Notes under the pieces: model-generated
Seen by the model: only the letters and a program-made list of their open reading frames with translations
Database searches by the model: none
Told to the model about the DNA's origin: nothing
Translations under genes and position numbers: made by a program
Source: Anaerocolumna chitinilytica
Lineage (GTDB): Bacteria; Bacillota; Clostridia; Lachnospirales; Lachnospiraceae
NCBI RefSeq assembly: GCF_014218355.1
Contig: NZ_AP023368.1
Span: 500,001-564,000, forward strand
DNA: 64,000 bases
Direction of reading: 5' to 3'
In this document: positions 37,079-46,749 of the stretch, in pieces
Position numbering within the stretch: the first letter of the stretch is position 1
Layout of the letters: each line of letters starts with the position of its first letter

Positions 37079-39391
37079 ATGAGTGAATACAGCAAAAAAG
37101 TGCCGATAGTAGCTCTGCGGGGGATGGCTGTACTTCCGGGAATGCAGCTGCATTTTGATGTGAACCGCCAGATGTCCATAGAGGCTATTGAGAATGCCAT
37201 GGAAAATGACCAATTGGTACTTTTGCTGACGCAAAAAGATCCGGATACGGAAGTGCCGGGGCAGGATGATCTATTTTCAGTTGGCACCATAGCATTAGTA
37301 AAACAGATAATCAAGCTCCCGGGAAATGTAATCCGAGTACTGGTAACCGGTACGGATAGAGCAAAACTAGATTCCATCGTTGAAGAAAAACCATTTCTTT
37401 TGGGAGAAGTAGCTCTTTTTGAAAAGAATAATGAAAAACTGGAAGAGACAGAAAAGAAAGCTATGCTTAGAGGATTAAAGGATGTCCTGGAAGTATACTT
37501 AAATGAAAATCCCAAGATTGGAAAAGAGGTTGCCAAGACCTTAAATAAGCTTACAGAAGTAACTGTTTTATTGGATCAGATCGCTATAAATCTCCCCATT
37601 AGTCTTGAAGATAAGCAGAGTCTGTTAGAGGCAGAAGATACTGTCAGCAGATATGAAAGAATGATGGTAATTCTGACAGAGGAAATTGAGATTATACGTA
37701 TCCGGAAGGACTTGCAGCTTAAAGTAAAAGAAAAAGTAGATAAAAACCAGAAGGAATACATTCTGAGAGAACAGTTAAAACTAATTCGTGAAGAGCTTGG
37801 GGAAGGCGGAAGCGGTGCTGATGCGGATAATTACCTCATAGCAGCCGAGAAACTGGAAGCATCAAAGGAAATAAAAGAAAAAATCATCAAAGAAGTTGAA
37901 CGTTTTAAGAATGTTGCCGGAAATTCTTCTGAAGGAGCAGTTCTCAGAGGATATATCGAAACTTTGCTTGCGTTGCCTTGGGATAAGGTCAGTGAGGATA
38001 AACAGGATATGAAACATGCAGAGCATATTCTGGAGAAAGAGCACTATGGCTTGGATAAGGTAAAGGAAAGAATACTGGAATTCCTTGCAGTAAGAGTACT
38101 GACAAAAAAGGGCGAAAGTCCGATACTTTGTCTTGTAGGACCGCCGGGAACCGGTAAGACTTCAATTGCCCATTCAGTAGCCAAAGCTTTAAACAAAGAG
38201 TATGTCAGAATCAGCCTTGGAGGAGTCAGGGACGAAGCAGAAATAAGAGGACACAGAAGAACTTATGTAGGAGCTATGCCTGGTAGAATAATTAACGGCT
38301 TAAAGAATGCCGGAGTTAAGAATCCACTTATGCTTCTGGATGAGATTGATAAGGTCAGCAGTGACTATAAAGGTGATACTTCCGCTGCGTTATTAGAGGT
38401 ACTGGACTCCGAACAGAATAAGAAATTCGTAGACCATTATATAGAACTGCCAGTGGATTTATCGGAGGTCTTATTTATTGCTACTGCTAATTCTCTTCAG
38501 GGTATACCCAAACCCTTACTAGATAGAATGGAGATTATTGAAGTCAGCAGTTATACGGAAAATGAAAAATTCCACATTGCCAAAAAACATCTTCTGCCAA
38601 AGCAAATTCTTCGAAATGGTCTAACTACCAAACAGTTAGCAATATCAGATAAAGCCCTTGCAAAGGTAATTGCCAGCTATACTAAGGAAGCAGGCGTCAG
38701 GAATCTGGAGCGTAGACTTGGTGCTATCTGCAGAAAAGCTGCCAAAGAGATTGTCAGTAACCAGGCTCCAAAGGTCAGGGTAAATGAAAAGAATCTGGAA
38801 AAATTTCTTGGAAAGGAAAGGTATTCCTTCCAGTTAGCCAATGAAAAGGATGAAGTGGGAATCGTAAGAGGCCTTGCCTGGACCAGTGTTGGTGGTGATA
38901 CCCTTCAGATAGAAGTCAACGTAATGCCCGGAAAAGGAAAATTTGAACTCACCGGTCAATTGGGAGATGTTATGAAAGAGTCTGCCCGGGCTGGAATTAG
39001 TTATATCCGCTCTGTCAGCAGTGAATATGGAATAACCGAAGATTATTTTGACAAAAATGATATTCACATTCATATTCCGGAAGGAGCGGTTCCAAAAGAT
39101 GGACCCTCAGCCGGAATTACCATGGCAACAGCGATGTTATCAGCTATTACAAAGAAAGCGGTAAGAGCCGATACTGCCATGACCGGGGAGATTACATTAA
39201 GGGGCAGAGTACTTCCAATCGGAGGGCTCAAAGAGAAAATCCTGGCAGCCAAAGCCGCCCATATGAAACAGGTGCTAGTTCCTCTTAAGAATAAAAAAGA
39301 TATAGAGGAAATATCAGCAGAAATTTTGGAAGGTATAGATTTAGAATATGTAGATTCCATGGCTGAAGTACTAAAATTTGCTTTTGCATAA
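37079..39391 (+). CDS. lon: ATP-dependent Lon protease
   Basis: 770 aa. N-terminal LON substrate-recognition domain (about 8-200), coiled region, AAA+ module with Walker A GPPGTGKTS (about 355) and Walker B LMLLDEIDK, and C-terminal Ser-Lys protease domain with Ser in KDGPSAGITMA (about 678) and Lys in KEKILAAKAAH (about 721). Degrades misfolded and short-lived proteins. Start ATG behind AGGAGG. Confidence 0.97.
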   Translation: MSEYSKKVPIVALRGMAVLPGMQLHFDVNRQMSIEAIENAMENDQLVLLLTQKDPDTEVPGQDDLFSVGTIALVKQIIKLPGNVIRVLVTGTDRAKLDSIVEEKPFLLGEVALFEKNNEKLEETEKKAMLRGLKDVLEVYLNENPKIGKEVAKTLNKLTEVTVLLDQIAINLPISLEDKQSLLEAEDTVSRYERMMVILTEEIEIIRIRKDLQLKVKEKVDKNQKEYILREQLKLIREELGEGGSGADADNYLIAAEKLEASKEIKEKIIKEVERFKNVAGNSSEGAVLRGYIETLLALPWDKVSEDKQDMKHAEHILEKEHYGLDKVKERILEFLAVRVLTKKGESPILCLVGPPGTGKTSIAHSVAKALNKEYVRISLGGVRDEAEIRGHRRTYVGAMPGRIINGLKNAGVKNPLMLLDEIDKVSSDYKGDTSAALLEVLDSEQNKKFVDHYIELPVDLSEVLFIATANSLQGIPKPLLDRMEIIEVSSYTENEKFHIAKKHLLPKQILRNGLTTKQLAISDKALAKVIASYTKEAGVRNLERRLGAICRKAAKEIVSNQAPKVRVNEKNLEKFLGKERYSFQLANEKDEVGIVRGLAWTSVGGDTLQIEVNVMPGKGKFELTGQLGDVMKESARAGISYIRSVSSEYGITEDYFDKNDIHIHIPEGAVPKDGPSAGITMATAMLSAITKKAVRADTAMTGEITLRGRVLPIGGLKEKILAAKAAHMKQVLVPLKNKKDIEEISAEILEGIDLEYVDSMAEVLKFAFA

Positions 39392-39416
39392 GTAAGACAC
39401 TGAAAGGAGATACTTC

Positions 39417-40049
39417 ATGCAGATAAAGAGTGTAAATCTGGAGACAGTTTGCGGAATAACCAGTACCCTTCCGGAGAATGATAAACCTGAAATTGCTTTT
39501 GCAGGCAAATCCAATGTGGGAAAGTCATCTTTGATTAACGGACTGATGAATCGTAAAGCTTATGCCAGAACCAGCGCCCAGCCTGGAAAGACGCAGACAA
39601 TAAACTTCTATAATATCAATGAAATGCTGTATTACGTGGATTTACCGGGTTATGGGTATGCAAAGGTATCAGAAGAGTTGAAGGCTAAATGGGGAAAAAT
39701 GATTGAGAAATATCTAAGAACTACGAAACAGCTCAAGATAATTTTTCTTTTATTGGATATCCGTCATGAACCTTCCGCCAACGATAAACTGATGTATGAT
39801 TGGATAGTCCATCAAGGTTATGAGCCTGTGATTATAGCAACAAAGCTGGATAAGATTAATCGCAGTCAAAAGGATAAACAAATAAAGCTGTTAAGAACGG
39901 GACTTGGAGCTAAGAAAGAAACCAAGATACTCCCTTTTTCGGCTCTGACAAAACAGGGAAGAGAAGAAATCTGGGATTGTATAGAAGAAGCATTGGGTTT
40001 TGAAACGGATGAAGCAGCGAAGCCAGTAACCGGTAAACCATTGGATTAA
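39417..40049 (+). CDS. ysxC: Ribosome-biogenesis GTP-binding protein YsxC/EngB
   Basis: 210 aa small GTPase needed for large-subunit assembly. G1 GKSNVGKSS (about 31), G2 in ARTSAQPGKTQTINFY, G3 DLPGYGYA, G4 TKLDK, G5 SALTKQG. It follows lon by 25 bases, the classic lon-ysxC pair of Firmicutes. The stop is followed by a very long terminator. Confidence 0.96.
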   Translation: MQIKSVNLETVCGITSTLPENDKPEIAFAGKSNVGKSSLINGLMNRKAYARTSAQPGKTQTINFYNINEMLYYVDLPGYGYAKVSEELKAKWGKMIEKYLRTTKQLKIIFLLLDIRHEPSANDKLMYDWIVHQGYEPVIIATKLDKINRSQKDKQIKLLRTGLGAKKETKILPFSALTKQGREEIWDCIEEALGFETDEAAKPVTGKPLD

Positions 40050-40085
40050 TAACCAAGTTATAATATAACAGCGCAAAATATCGAT

Positions 40086-40178
40086 TAAAGAAGAAGCTCC
40101 ATCACATCTTAACATTATATGTAATACTTTTGTATTTCCTATAATGTTAAGATGGTGACAGAGCTTCTTCATTTTTTA
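40086..40178. terminator. Long bidirectional terminator
   Basis: GAAGAAGCTC (40090-40099) pairs with GAGCTTCTTC (40161-40170), and inside it TCACATCTTAACATTAT pairs with ATAATGTTAAGATGGTGA. T-runs lie on both sides for the convergent ysxC and DUF4364 genes. Confidence 0.88.
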
Positions 40179-40697
40179 TCCGTTTAAAAGCTGATTTAAA
40201 ACATAGGAGTATATTTCCTGACTTTGAGCCCGCCAGTTATTGCAGATTTTAGCGGCATCTTCTTCGGTAGGAACAGAGAGATTAATATCGATTATGGGAT
40301 TTTTCTTTTCCATAACTCTAAGAGAAACGGTATATTCCTCCTTGCCGGCCTTATGATATTCGGACAGTGTGGAGGTCTCATCTCTTAAACTGTATTTATT
40401 TTCTTTCAAAAAGTAAAGAATCTCTTCCTGAATGGGTTGGGATATCATATGCTGAAAAAAGGAGAGGGTTTCTTCACCGGAGGGAGTTATCTGATACAGG
40501 GAACTGTGCCCGACCGTTTCAACCTCAATGAATTCTTCTTCTGTTAATTCGGATATGCATTGCTGCAGGCTGAAATAATTAGTGTATTCTTTATCCAGTA
40601 TAAAATTTGATATCTGTGCATTAGTCAGTGGGAAGTCCACTTTATCCAATAGAAACAGTATAATCAGTTTATATAAAGTTAACGCATCTGTCTGCAT
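40176..40697 (-). CDS. DUF4364 family protein (winged-helix type)
   Basis: About 173 aa, starting MQTDALTLYKLIILFLLDKV, which matches the family. The N-terminal half looks like a winged-helix DNA-binding fold (LTNAQISNFILDKEYTNYFS); the C-terminal half is a mixed alpha/beta region. Function is not established. The start at 40697 is chosen by family agreement; an upstream in-frame ATG at 40745 gives 16 more residues without a clear site. It is last in the minus-strand run behind yhcC and the malic enzyme gene. Confidence 0.8.
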   Translation of the reverse strand: MQTDALTLYKLIILFLLDKVDFPLTNAQISNFILDKEYTNYFSLQQCISELTEEEFIEVETVGHSSLYQITPSGEETLSFFQHMISQPIQEEILYFLKENKYSLRDETSTLSEYHKAGKEEYTVSLRVMEKKNPIIDINLSVPTEEDAAKICNNWRAQSQEIYSYVLNQLLNG

Positions 40698-40799
40698 AAA
40701 TAACCATGCCCTTTCTGAAACCTGCAGATTGCTGACTGCAGGCACAAATTAGAGTAAGAATAATGTGAAATTATCTTACCAGGTTCCATTCTTTCGAAA

Positions 40800-41834
40800 T
40801 TATAATGCTTTTCCCTGCCAGGTGTCTCTGGCTTTCATTTCCTTGGTAATCGTATTTAAAACCAGCTTTTTATTACCGCTCCACAAGGGGGCTAACAGAA
40901 GTTTCTTCGGACCGTCACCGGTAAGCCGGTGGATTACCATATCCTGAGGCAGCCGTTCCACACAAGCCAGCAGAAGATCGATGTACTCTTCCAGTTCCAT
41001 TGCACGGTAAGGCATCAGAGAAAGAGCGGTATTTTTTAGTACATGAAGCAGTTGCAGCTTAATTCCATGTACCGGCTGACTTTTAAGATAATCCATAGAG
41101 GAGAGTATCATCTCATTATTTTCACCCGGCAGACCTAATATCATATGGACTATAATTTTGGCACCGATAGCATTCAGATCCTTAACGGCCTTTTCAAAGA
41201 CAGGAAGTGTATAACCTCGATGAATAAGCTCCGCTGTTTCTTCATGGCAGGTCTGTAAGCCTAATTCCACCCATAGGGGTTTAATACAGGCGCATTCCGC
41301 TAAGAGCTCCAATACCTCATCCCCCAGACAGTCAGGTCTTGTTGCAATGGATAAAATAGCAATATCTTCATGATATAAAGCTTCGCGATATATCTTTCTT
41401 AAATAGCTGATGTCGCCATAGGTATTGGTAAATGCCTGAAAATATGCTATAAAGGACCCTTGTCCTGTATGGGTTTCCTTATTTGGATTAGCAGGGTGAT
41501 TTACTGGTCCTTGGTCGTCAGGTCTTTGGCCGTCAATTTTATGAGTATTGAGTTTAAGCTTAGCTGGCCGTTGACTTGCAGGCAGCTTCAGATATACCCT
41601 TTCTTTTGCTTCCTCTATCTGGTCTGTAATGCTAAGGTTAGAAGAAGCGCTAAAATCACCGCTGCCGCCTTCACTGCAGAAGATACAGCCATTCGTCCCA
41701 AGGGTGCCGTCCCTGTTAGGGCAGGTGAGGCCGGCATCTAAGGAAATCTTATAGAGCTTTCTGCCATAGGTCTCTTTTAAGTAATAATCCAGGGAATAGT
41801 AAGGTTTCTCACCCCACATTCTTTTCTCTGACAA
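40800..41834 (-). CDS. TIGR01212-family radical SAM protein (YhcC)
   Basis: 344 aa. The family's cluster-binding cysteines are spaced CPNRDGTLGTNGCIFC (about 33-48), preceded by the SLDAGLT motif. Further blocks: AYFQAFTNTYG (about 127), IATRPDCL, WVELGLQTCHEETAELIHRG, VHMILGLPGE. The substrate is unknown. Between about residues 90 and 122 it has a Pro/Gln/Asn-rich stretch (QRPAKLKLNTHK... PANPNKETHTGQ) where most family members have a short connector. It begins 20 bases after the malic enzyme gene. Confidence 0.9.
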   Translation of the reverse strand: MSEKRMWGEKPYYSLDYYLKETYGRKLYKISLDAGLTCPNRDGTLGTNGCIFCSEGGSGDFSASSNLSITDQIEEAKERVYLKLPASQRPAKLKLNTHKIDGQRPDDQGPVNHPANPNKETHTGQGSFIAYFQAFTNTYGDISYLRKIYREALYHEDIAILSIATRPDCLGDEVLELLAECACIKPLWVELGLQTCHEETAELIHRGYTLPVFEKAVKDLNAIGAKIIVHMILGLPGENNEMILSSMDYLKSQPVHGIKLQLLHVLKNTALSLMPYRAMELEEYIDLLLACVERLPQDMVIHRLTGDGPKKLLLAPLWSGNKKLVLNTITKEMKARDTWQGKAL

Positions 41835-41854
41835 ACAGGCTGCTCCTTCCTAAA

Positions 41855-43012
41855 CTACTTAGTTACAACATTAGATTTAACTGCATTGCTGACAGCTTCA
41901 CAGACTCTTGGATCAAAAGGTTGAGGAAGGATATTCTCTTCGCTTAGCTCTTCCTCTGAAACCAGCCCGGCTATAGCCTTAGCTGCCGCTAATTTCATTT
42001 CTTCCGTTATCTGACTTGCACGACTCTCCAGTGCACCTTTAAAAATTCCGGGGAAAGCAACAACATTATTAACCTGATTTGGAAAGTCAGATCTGCCGGT
42101 TCCCACAACCTTTGCTCCGGCGGCTCTTGCCAGGTCCGGCATAATCTCCGGTACGGGGTTTGCCATAGCAAAGAGGATGGAATCTTTATTCATAGAGGCT
42201 ACCATTTCCTTCGTAACAATTCCGGGAGCAGATACACCGATAAAAATATCGGCGCCTTTTAGAGCGTCGCTTAAGGAACCTTCTTTTTTCTCTAGATTGG
42301 TAACCGACATAAGCTTTTGCTGCATCCAATTCAAACCGGAAGTATTTTCAGATAGAATACCAACTCTGTCACAGAGCATAATATGTTTAAAGCCATAATT
42401 TAAAAGAAGCTTCGCAATAGCTATTCCTGCAGAACCGGCTCCGTTAATGACTACTCTGGAATCTTCTTTTGTTTTGGCGGTTATTTTAAGGGCATTGATA
42501 ACACCTGCCAATACCACAATGGCGGTACCATGCTGGTCATCATGAAATACAGGAATGGAAAGACGTTCTTTTAAACGCTCTTCAATCTCAAAGCACCTTG
42601 GAGCTGAAATATCCTCCAGGTTAATTCCGCCGAAGGCTGGCGCAATACGGACTACTGTCTCAATTATTTCTTCGGTATCCTGGGTGTCCAGGCAGATAGG
42701 GAAAGCATTTACTCCTCCGAATTCCTTAAATAAAACAGCTTTACCTTCCATTACCGGCATAGCAGCATAGGGGCCGATATTACCAAGTCCTAATACCGCG
42801 CTGCCATCAGAGACCACTGCTATGGTATTAGCCTTTAGTGTATATTTATATGCGGCATCTGGGTCTTTGGCAATTACATTACAGGGCTCTGCGACCCCTG
42901 GCGTATATGCAAGTGCAAGATCTTCTCTGGTCTTTACGGAACATTTGGCGTCCGTTGAGATTTTTCCCTGCCACTGCTCATGCAATAGTAATGCTTTTTC
43001 GTTGTTTGTCAT
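41855..43012 (-). CDS. Malic enzyme (NAD(P)-dependent)
   Basis: 385 aa, the short bacterial form without a phosphotransacetylase fusion. Catalyses malate to pyruvate plus CO2. Visible: Tyr-containing LALAYTPGVAEPC (about 33), KANTIAVVSDGSAVLGLGNIG, metal-binding NLEDISAPRCFEIE and HDDQHGTA, dinucleotide loop NGAGSAGIAIAKLLL (about 193), and ANPVPEI. The coenzyme preference cannot be read reliably. Promoter hexamers were not clear in the 280-base divergent region shared with rho. Confidence 0.95.
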   Translation of the reverse strand: MTNNEKALLLHEQWQGKISTDAKCSVKTREDLALAYTPGVAEPCNVIAKDPDAAYKYTLKANTIAVVSDGSAVLGLGNIGPYAAMPVMEGKAVLFKEFGGVNAFPICLDTQDTEEIIETVVRIAPAFGGINLEDISAPRCFEIEERLKERLSIPVFHDDQHGTAIVVLAGVINALKITAKTKEDSRVVINGAGSAGIAIAKLLLNYGFKHIMLCDRVGILSENTSGLNWMQQKLMSVTNLEKKEGSLSDALKGADIFIGVSAPGIVTKEMVASMNKDSILFAMANPVPEIMPDLARAAGAKVVGTGRSDFPNQVNNVVAFPGIFKGALESRASQITEEMKLAAAKAIAGLVSEEELSEENILPQPFDPRVCEAVSNAVKSNVVTK

Positions 43013-43292
43013 TATAATAACCCCTTTCGTGTAAAAACGATTTTGTCTCCGGTTTTTAATGTAGATAGTTTCACGAATTAACTGGATAAAAATATCATAT
43101 CACTGAAAGAAGGGTAAATCAAGTGCGTAGACAGGACCAATTTATTATAAATACCTACTTTATTTTTTGAGGAATTTGTTGTATAATTAAGGGTAGCAGT
43201 ATATTTTAGCGATATTCATAAGAACTTCTAGATCAAATCGAAAACCTTCCCACAAAATTATTAATTTTATACTTGTAAAGGAGCAAGAATTC

Positions 43293-44888
43293 ATGGAAGT
43301 ACTAATTAGTGAAATGTCCTTGGCAGAACTGAGAACATTAGCGAAAAGCAGAGGCATTAAGAGCGTATCGACCCTTCGTAAGCAGGAGCTTATTGATATA
43401 TTGGGTGCAGGTATGGAGACAGAAGAGGTGAACACGGACATTGCTGGGAAGGGTGAGACTGAAAGAGAAGTTGAACTGAATAAGCCGGCAGAGCAGGAAG
43501 AGAAGATAAAGAAAGATTTTCCTGAAAAAGTCCAGGAGGAAAGGACCACCTCTACCCAGATTAAAAGAAATATCAGAACGGATAAGGATAGCGAAACAAG
43601 AAGTTCCTTTAATCAGGATAACAGTTATAGAAGACCTTCTCAGAGTCAGGGCCAAGGCCAGGCAGAGGATAATAAGAAGAACTCCTACTGGCAGAACAAT
43701 GGAAACGTCCAGGAGACGGCAGAACGCAGAAGCAATCCTCAGGAAGCGGAAGCTCTTGATAGTGGAGAGACGAAGGAAGGCATTCTGGAAGTTATGCCGG
43801 ATGGTTACGGCTTTATACGTTGCGATAACTATTTGCCGGGAGAAAATGATGTATATGTATCACCGGCTCAGATTAGGCGTTTTTCATTAAAGACCGGAGA
43901 TATTGTCGTAGGAAATACCAGAATTAAGAGCCAGGGAGAGAAATTCAGCGCACTGTTATATGTTAAGAGTGTAAACGGTTTTCATCCTGCAGAAGCTCAG
44001 AAACGTAAGAAATTTGAGGATCTTACCCCTATATTCCCCAATGAGAGAATTCATCTTGAAACACCAGGAACGAATGTATCAATGAGAATGGTAGATTTAA
44101 TTTCTCCCATCGGCAAGGGTCAAAGAGGTATGATAGTATCACAGCCTAAGACCGGTAAGACAACATTGTTAAAGCAGATTGCCAAGGCGATTACAGTAAA
44201 TCACCCTAATATTCAATTGATTATTTTATTAATAGATGAACGTCCGGAAGAAGTTACCGATATTAAGGAGTCAATCGAAGGTAAGAATGTTGAAGTTATT
44301 TATTCCACTTTTGATGAATTACCGGAAAACCATAAGAGAGTATCAGAGATGGTTATCGAACGCGCTAAGAGATTAGTAGAGCATAAACAGGATGTGGTAA
44401 TCTTATTGGACAGCATAACAAGACTTGCCAGAGCTTATAACCTGACCGTACAGGCAAGCGGACGTACTTTATCAGGCGGTCTCGATCCGGCGGCACTTCA
44501 TATGCCGAAGAGATTCTTCGGTGCAGCCAGAAACATGAGAGAAGGCGGAAGTCTTACTATCTTAGCAACTGCGCTGGTGGATACCGGAAGCCGTATGGAT
44601 GATGTAGTATTTGAAGAATTTAAAGGTACCGGTAACATGGAACTTGTTCTTGATAGAAACCTTTCTGAAAAGAGGATATTCCCTGCCATTGATTTACCGA
44701 AATCCAGCACCAGAAGAGATGACCTGCTTTTAACACAGCCGGAGATGGAAGCCACTTATTTAATAAGGAAAGCTTTTAACAGTATGAAGTCTGATGATGC
44801 GGTAGAGAAGATCATAGATATGTTTTTAAAAACAAAAACCAACACAGAATTTATCGAAACAGTAAAAAAGACGAAATTAATTAATTAG
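43293..44888 (+). CDS. rho: Transcription termination factor Rho with N-terminal insertion
   Basis: 531 aa, longer than the usual ~420-430. Residues 1-45 form the Rho N helix bundle ([19 protein letters not shown]). Residues about 48-150 are a polar, disordered insertion rich in Glu, Arg, Gln, Asn and Ser. Then the RNA-binding cold-shock-like domain ([14 protein letters not shown]) and the hexameric RecA-like ATPase (Walker [11 protein letters not shown] at about 286, Walker [17 protein letters not shown]). Insertions at this position occur in several Clostridia and Actinobacteria. First gene of the rho-rpmE-DUF1385-prmC-prfA block. Confidence 0.96.
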   Translation: MEVLISEMSLAELRTLAKSRGIKSVSTLRKQELIDILGAGMETEEVNTDIAGKGETEREVELNKPAEQEEKIKKDFPEKVQEERTTSTQIKRNIRTDKDSETRSSFNQDNSYRRPSQSQGQGQAEDNKKNSYWQNNGNVQETAERRSNPQEAEALDSGETKEGILEVMPDGYGFIRCDNYLPGENDVYVSPAQIRRFSLKTGDIVVGNTRIKSQGEKFSALLYVKSVNGFHPAEAQKRKKFEDLTPIFPNERIHLETPGTNVSMRMVDLISPIGKGQRGMIVSQPKTGKTTLLKQIAKAITVNHPNIQLIILLIDERPEEVTDIKESIEGKNVEVIYSTFDELPENHKRVSEMVIERAKRLVEHKQDVVILLDSITRLARAYNLTVQASGRTLSGGLDPAALHMPKRFFGAARNMREGGSLTILATALVDTGSRMDDVVFEEFKGTGNMELVLDRNLSEKRIFPAIDLPKSSTRRDDLLLTQPEMEATYLIRKAFNSMKSDDAVEKIIDMFLKTKTNTEFIETVKKTKLIN

Positions 44889-44891
44889 GAC

Positions 44892-44920
44892 TTGCAAAGG
44901 TAAAAAACCTATGCTATAAT
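44892..44920 (+). promoter_or_regulatory. Promoter of rpmE
   Basis: TTGCAA, 17-bp spacer, TATAAT with extended TGC, starting immediately after the rho stop codon. Confidence 0.75.
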
Positions 44921-45003
44921 TAAAAAGCTGTTTTAATGATGATATTAGTTTGACGTAAGTCAACTTTCAAAAAAATTATATTCGTTCGTAAAGAGGTGAA
45001 AAC

Positions 45004-45213
45004 ATGAAAGAGGGAATCCATCCGAAGTATTATCAGGCAAAGGTAGTTTGCAACTGTGGCAATGAATTTGTTACAGGTTCAACAAAGAACGATATCCACG
45101 TAGAAATCTGTTCTAAGTGCCATTCTTTCTACACTGGACAGCAGAAAGCTGCTGCAGCTCGCGGTGCTATCGATAAGTTCAATCGTAGATACGGTCTTAA
45201 GCAGGAACAATAG
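45004..45213 (+). CDS. rpmE: Ribosomal protein L31, zinc-binding form
   Basis: 69 aa. Starts [10 protein letters not shown] and keeps the four zinc-binding cysteines ([17 protein letters not shown]), so it is the C+ form that is replaced by a zinc-free paralogue under zinc starvation in some bacteria. AGAGGTG precedes the ATG. The leader contains a short hairpin (about 44947-44965). Confidence 0.97.
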   Translation: MKEGIHPKYYQAKVVCNCGNEFVTGSTKNDIHVEICSKCHSFYTGQQKAAAARGAIDKFNRRYGLKQEQ

Positions 45214-45258
45214 TTTGAAGAATGCATTGCATTTAACAAGCTTTTATTTGAAAAATAT

Positions 45259-45274
45259 TGCAAGTATACTTGCA
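45259..45274. promoter_or_regulatory. Perfect 16-bp palindrome after rpmE
   Basis: TGCAAGTATACTTGCA is its own reverse complement. With no loop it is more plausible as a DNA-binding site than as an RNA stem. It lies 150 bases before the DUF1385 gene. Confidence 0.45.
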
Positions 45275-45318
45275 GTATGCATGGATCAGAATGACAATAC
45301 TTACTATGTATTAAAAAC

Positions 45319-45353
45319 AGGTTGAGGTTTAATTATCTCAACCTATTTTTAAA
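45319..45353 (+). terminator. Terminator after rpmE
   Basis: AGGTTGAG, loop, CTCAACCT, then ATTTTT. It lies only about 55 bases before the DUF1385 start, so it may work as an attenuator. Confidence 0.8.
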
Positions 45354-45408
45354 TTCACTATTTAAGATAAACCACTATAACATGGATTATCAAGGAAAGG
45401 AAAGGCAT

Positions 45409-46743
45409 ATGAAGCCATCAGGAGTCGGAGGACAGGCAGTTATTGAAGGTGTAATGATGAAGAACAAAGAGCATTATGCTGTTGCAGTAAGAAAGCCTGA
45501 TAACGAAATTGTAATAAAGGAAGATACCTTTAAAAGTGTTTCAGACAAGTACAAAATATGGAGACTTCCAATTCTAAGAGGTATTCTTGCTTTTGCAGAA
45601 TCCATGGGTATAGGAATTAAAACTTTGAATTTTTCCGCCAGTTTTTTTGAAGAAGAGGAAGCGGCAAAGGAAACAAAGGTAGACAAAGCTTTTTCAAAAG
45701 TCTTTAAAGATAAGACAGAAGGAATTCTGGCAGCTATTACAATGATTATAGCCGTTGTATTAGCAGTGGGAATCTTTATTGTACTGCCGGCTTTTGCAGC
45801 TGGATTGCTTGGAAAATCAATTGCATCGGATAGTCTGGTAGCATTTATTGAAGGAATTATCAGAATTGTCCTGTTTGTACTTTATGTATTTGCCATATCC
45901 CAGTTAAAAGACATTAAGAGAGTCTTTATGTACCATGGAGCAGAACATAAAACGATTAATTGTGTTGAGAACGGTTTCGACCTTACAATAGAGAACGTAA
46001 GAAAACAATCAAGACAGCACAAAAGATGCGGAACCAGCTTTTTATTTCTTGTTATGTTTGTCAGTATTATTTTCTTTATGTTTATCAGAACGGATAATAC
46101 CTGGATTCGATATGCAAGCAGAATTCTGTTAGTACCTGTAATTGCTGGTGTAGCTTACGAATTTATTCGTTTCGCCGGAAAAAATGATTCTGCAATTGTC
46201 AGAATCTTAAGTAAACCCGGTATGTGGCTTCAGGGCATGACTACCAGAGAACCGGATGATGACATGATTGAAGTAGCTATCAAATCCGTTGAGGCAGTAT
46301 TTGACTGGAGAACTTTCCTTGGTAAAGAAACAGAAGCAGAAGAAGTGAACACCCAGGTTGACAGTAAAAATGTCAGCTCTACTGGTGGAAAAGAAAAGCA
46401 GACCAATAAGCAGAACTCAAATAGAGCAAGTGAAAATAAACAAACCGGTAATAAAAAGAATAGCAGTCAACAGAATCAAAATAAAAAAACCGCAGGCAAT
46501 AAGACCAATCAATCTTCTGGAAAACAAAGCAATAAGAGGAATGATAGAGCTGCGAATATTAATGGCCATACAGAGGATACGAAGCAGAATAACGCTTCAA
46601 ATAAAGCAGCCAGAGAGTTGGCAGCAGCATCTACAAGAAGAGAGCCTTTAAAGGCTATGGATATATTTGAAGAAGATGATGAGATATTAAGAGCAGTGGA
46701 TGATTTTGTTGCAATAACGGATGAAGCAGCAGAGAAAGAATAG
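45409..46743 (+). CDS. DUF1385 (YqhQ-like) membrane protein with Asn/Gln-rich tail
   Basis: About 444 aa. Residues 1-300 are the conserved DUF1385 core: GVGGQAVIEGVMM start, several membrane helices (about 110-170 and 205-265) and the MYHGAEHKTINCVE and HKRCGTSFLF motifs. Residues about 320-425 are low-complexity, rich in Asn, Lys, Gln and Ser, ending in an acidic segment. Function unknown. It sits between rpmE and prmC as in many Clostridia. The start at 45409 is chosen by family agreement; in-frame upstream starts exist. Confidence 0.9.
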   Translation: MKPSGVGGQAVIEGVMMKNKEHYAVAVRKPDNEIVIKEDTFKSVSDKYKIWRLPILRGILAFAESMGIGIKTLNFSASFFEEEEAAKETKVDKAFSKVFKDKTEGILAAITMIIAVVLAVGIFIVLPAFAAGLLGKSIASDSLVAFIEGIIRIVLFVLYVFAISQLKDIKRVFMYHGAEHKTINCVENGFDLTIENVRKQSRQHKRCGTSFLFLVMFVSIIFFMFIRTDNTWIRYASRILLVPVIAGVAYEFIRFAGKNDSAIVRILSKPGMWLQGMTTREPDDDMIEVAIKSVEAVFDWRTFLGKETEAEEVNTQVDSKNVSSTGGKEKQTNKQNSNRASENKQTGNKKNSSQQNQNKKTAGNKTNQSSGKQSNKRNDRAANINGHTEDTKQNNASNKAARELAAASTRREPLKAMDIFEEDDEILRAVDDFVAITDEAAEKE

Positions 46744-46749
46744 ATAAAA

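Noticed and set aside
46358..46651. 97-aa reading frame within the DUF1385 gene
   Set aside because: It is an out-of-frame reading of the low-complexity tail with no ribosome binding site.
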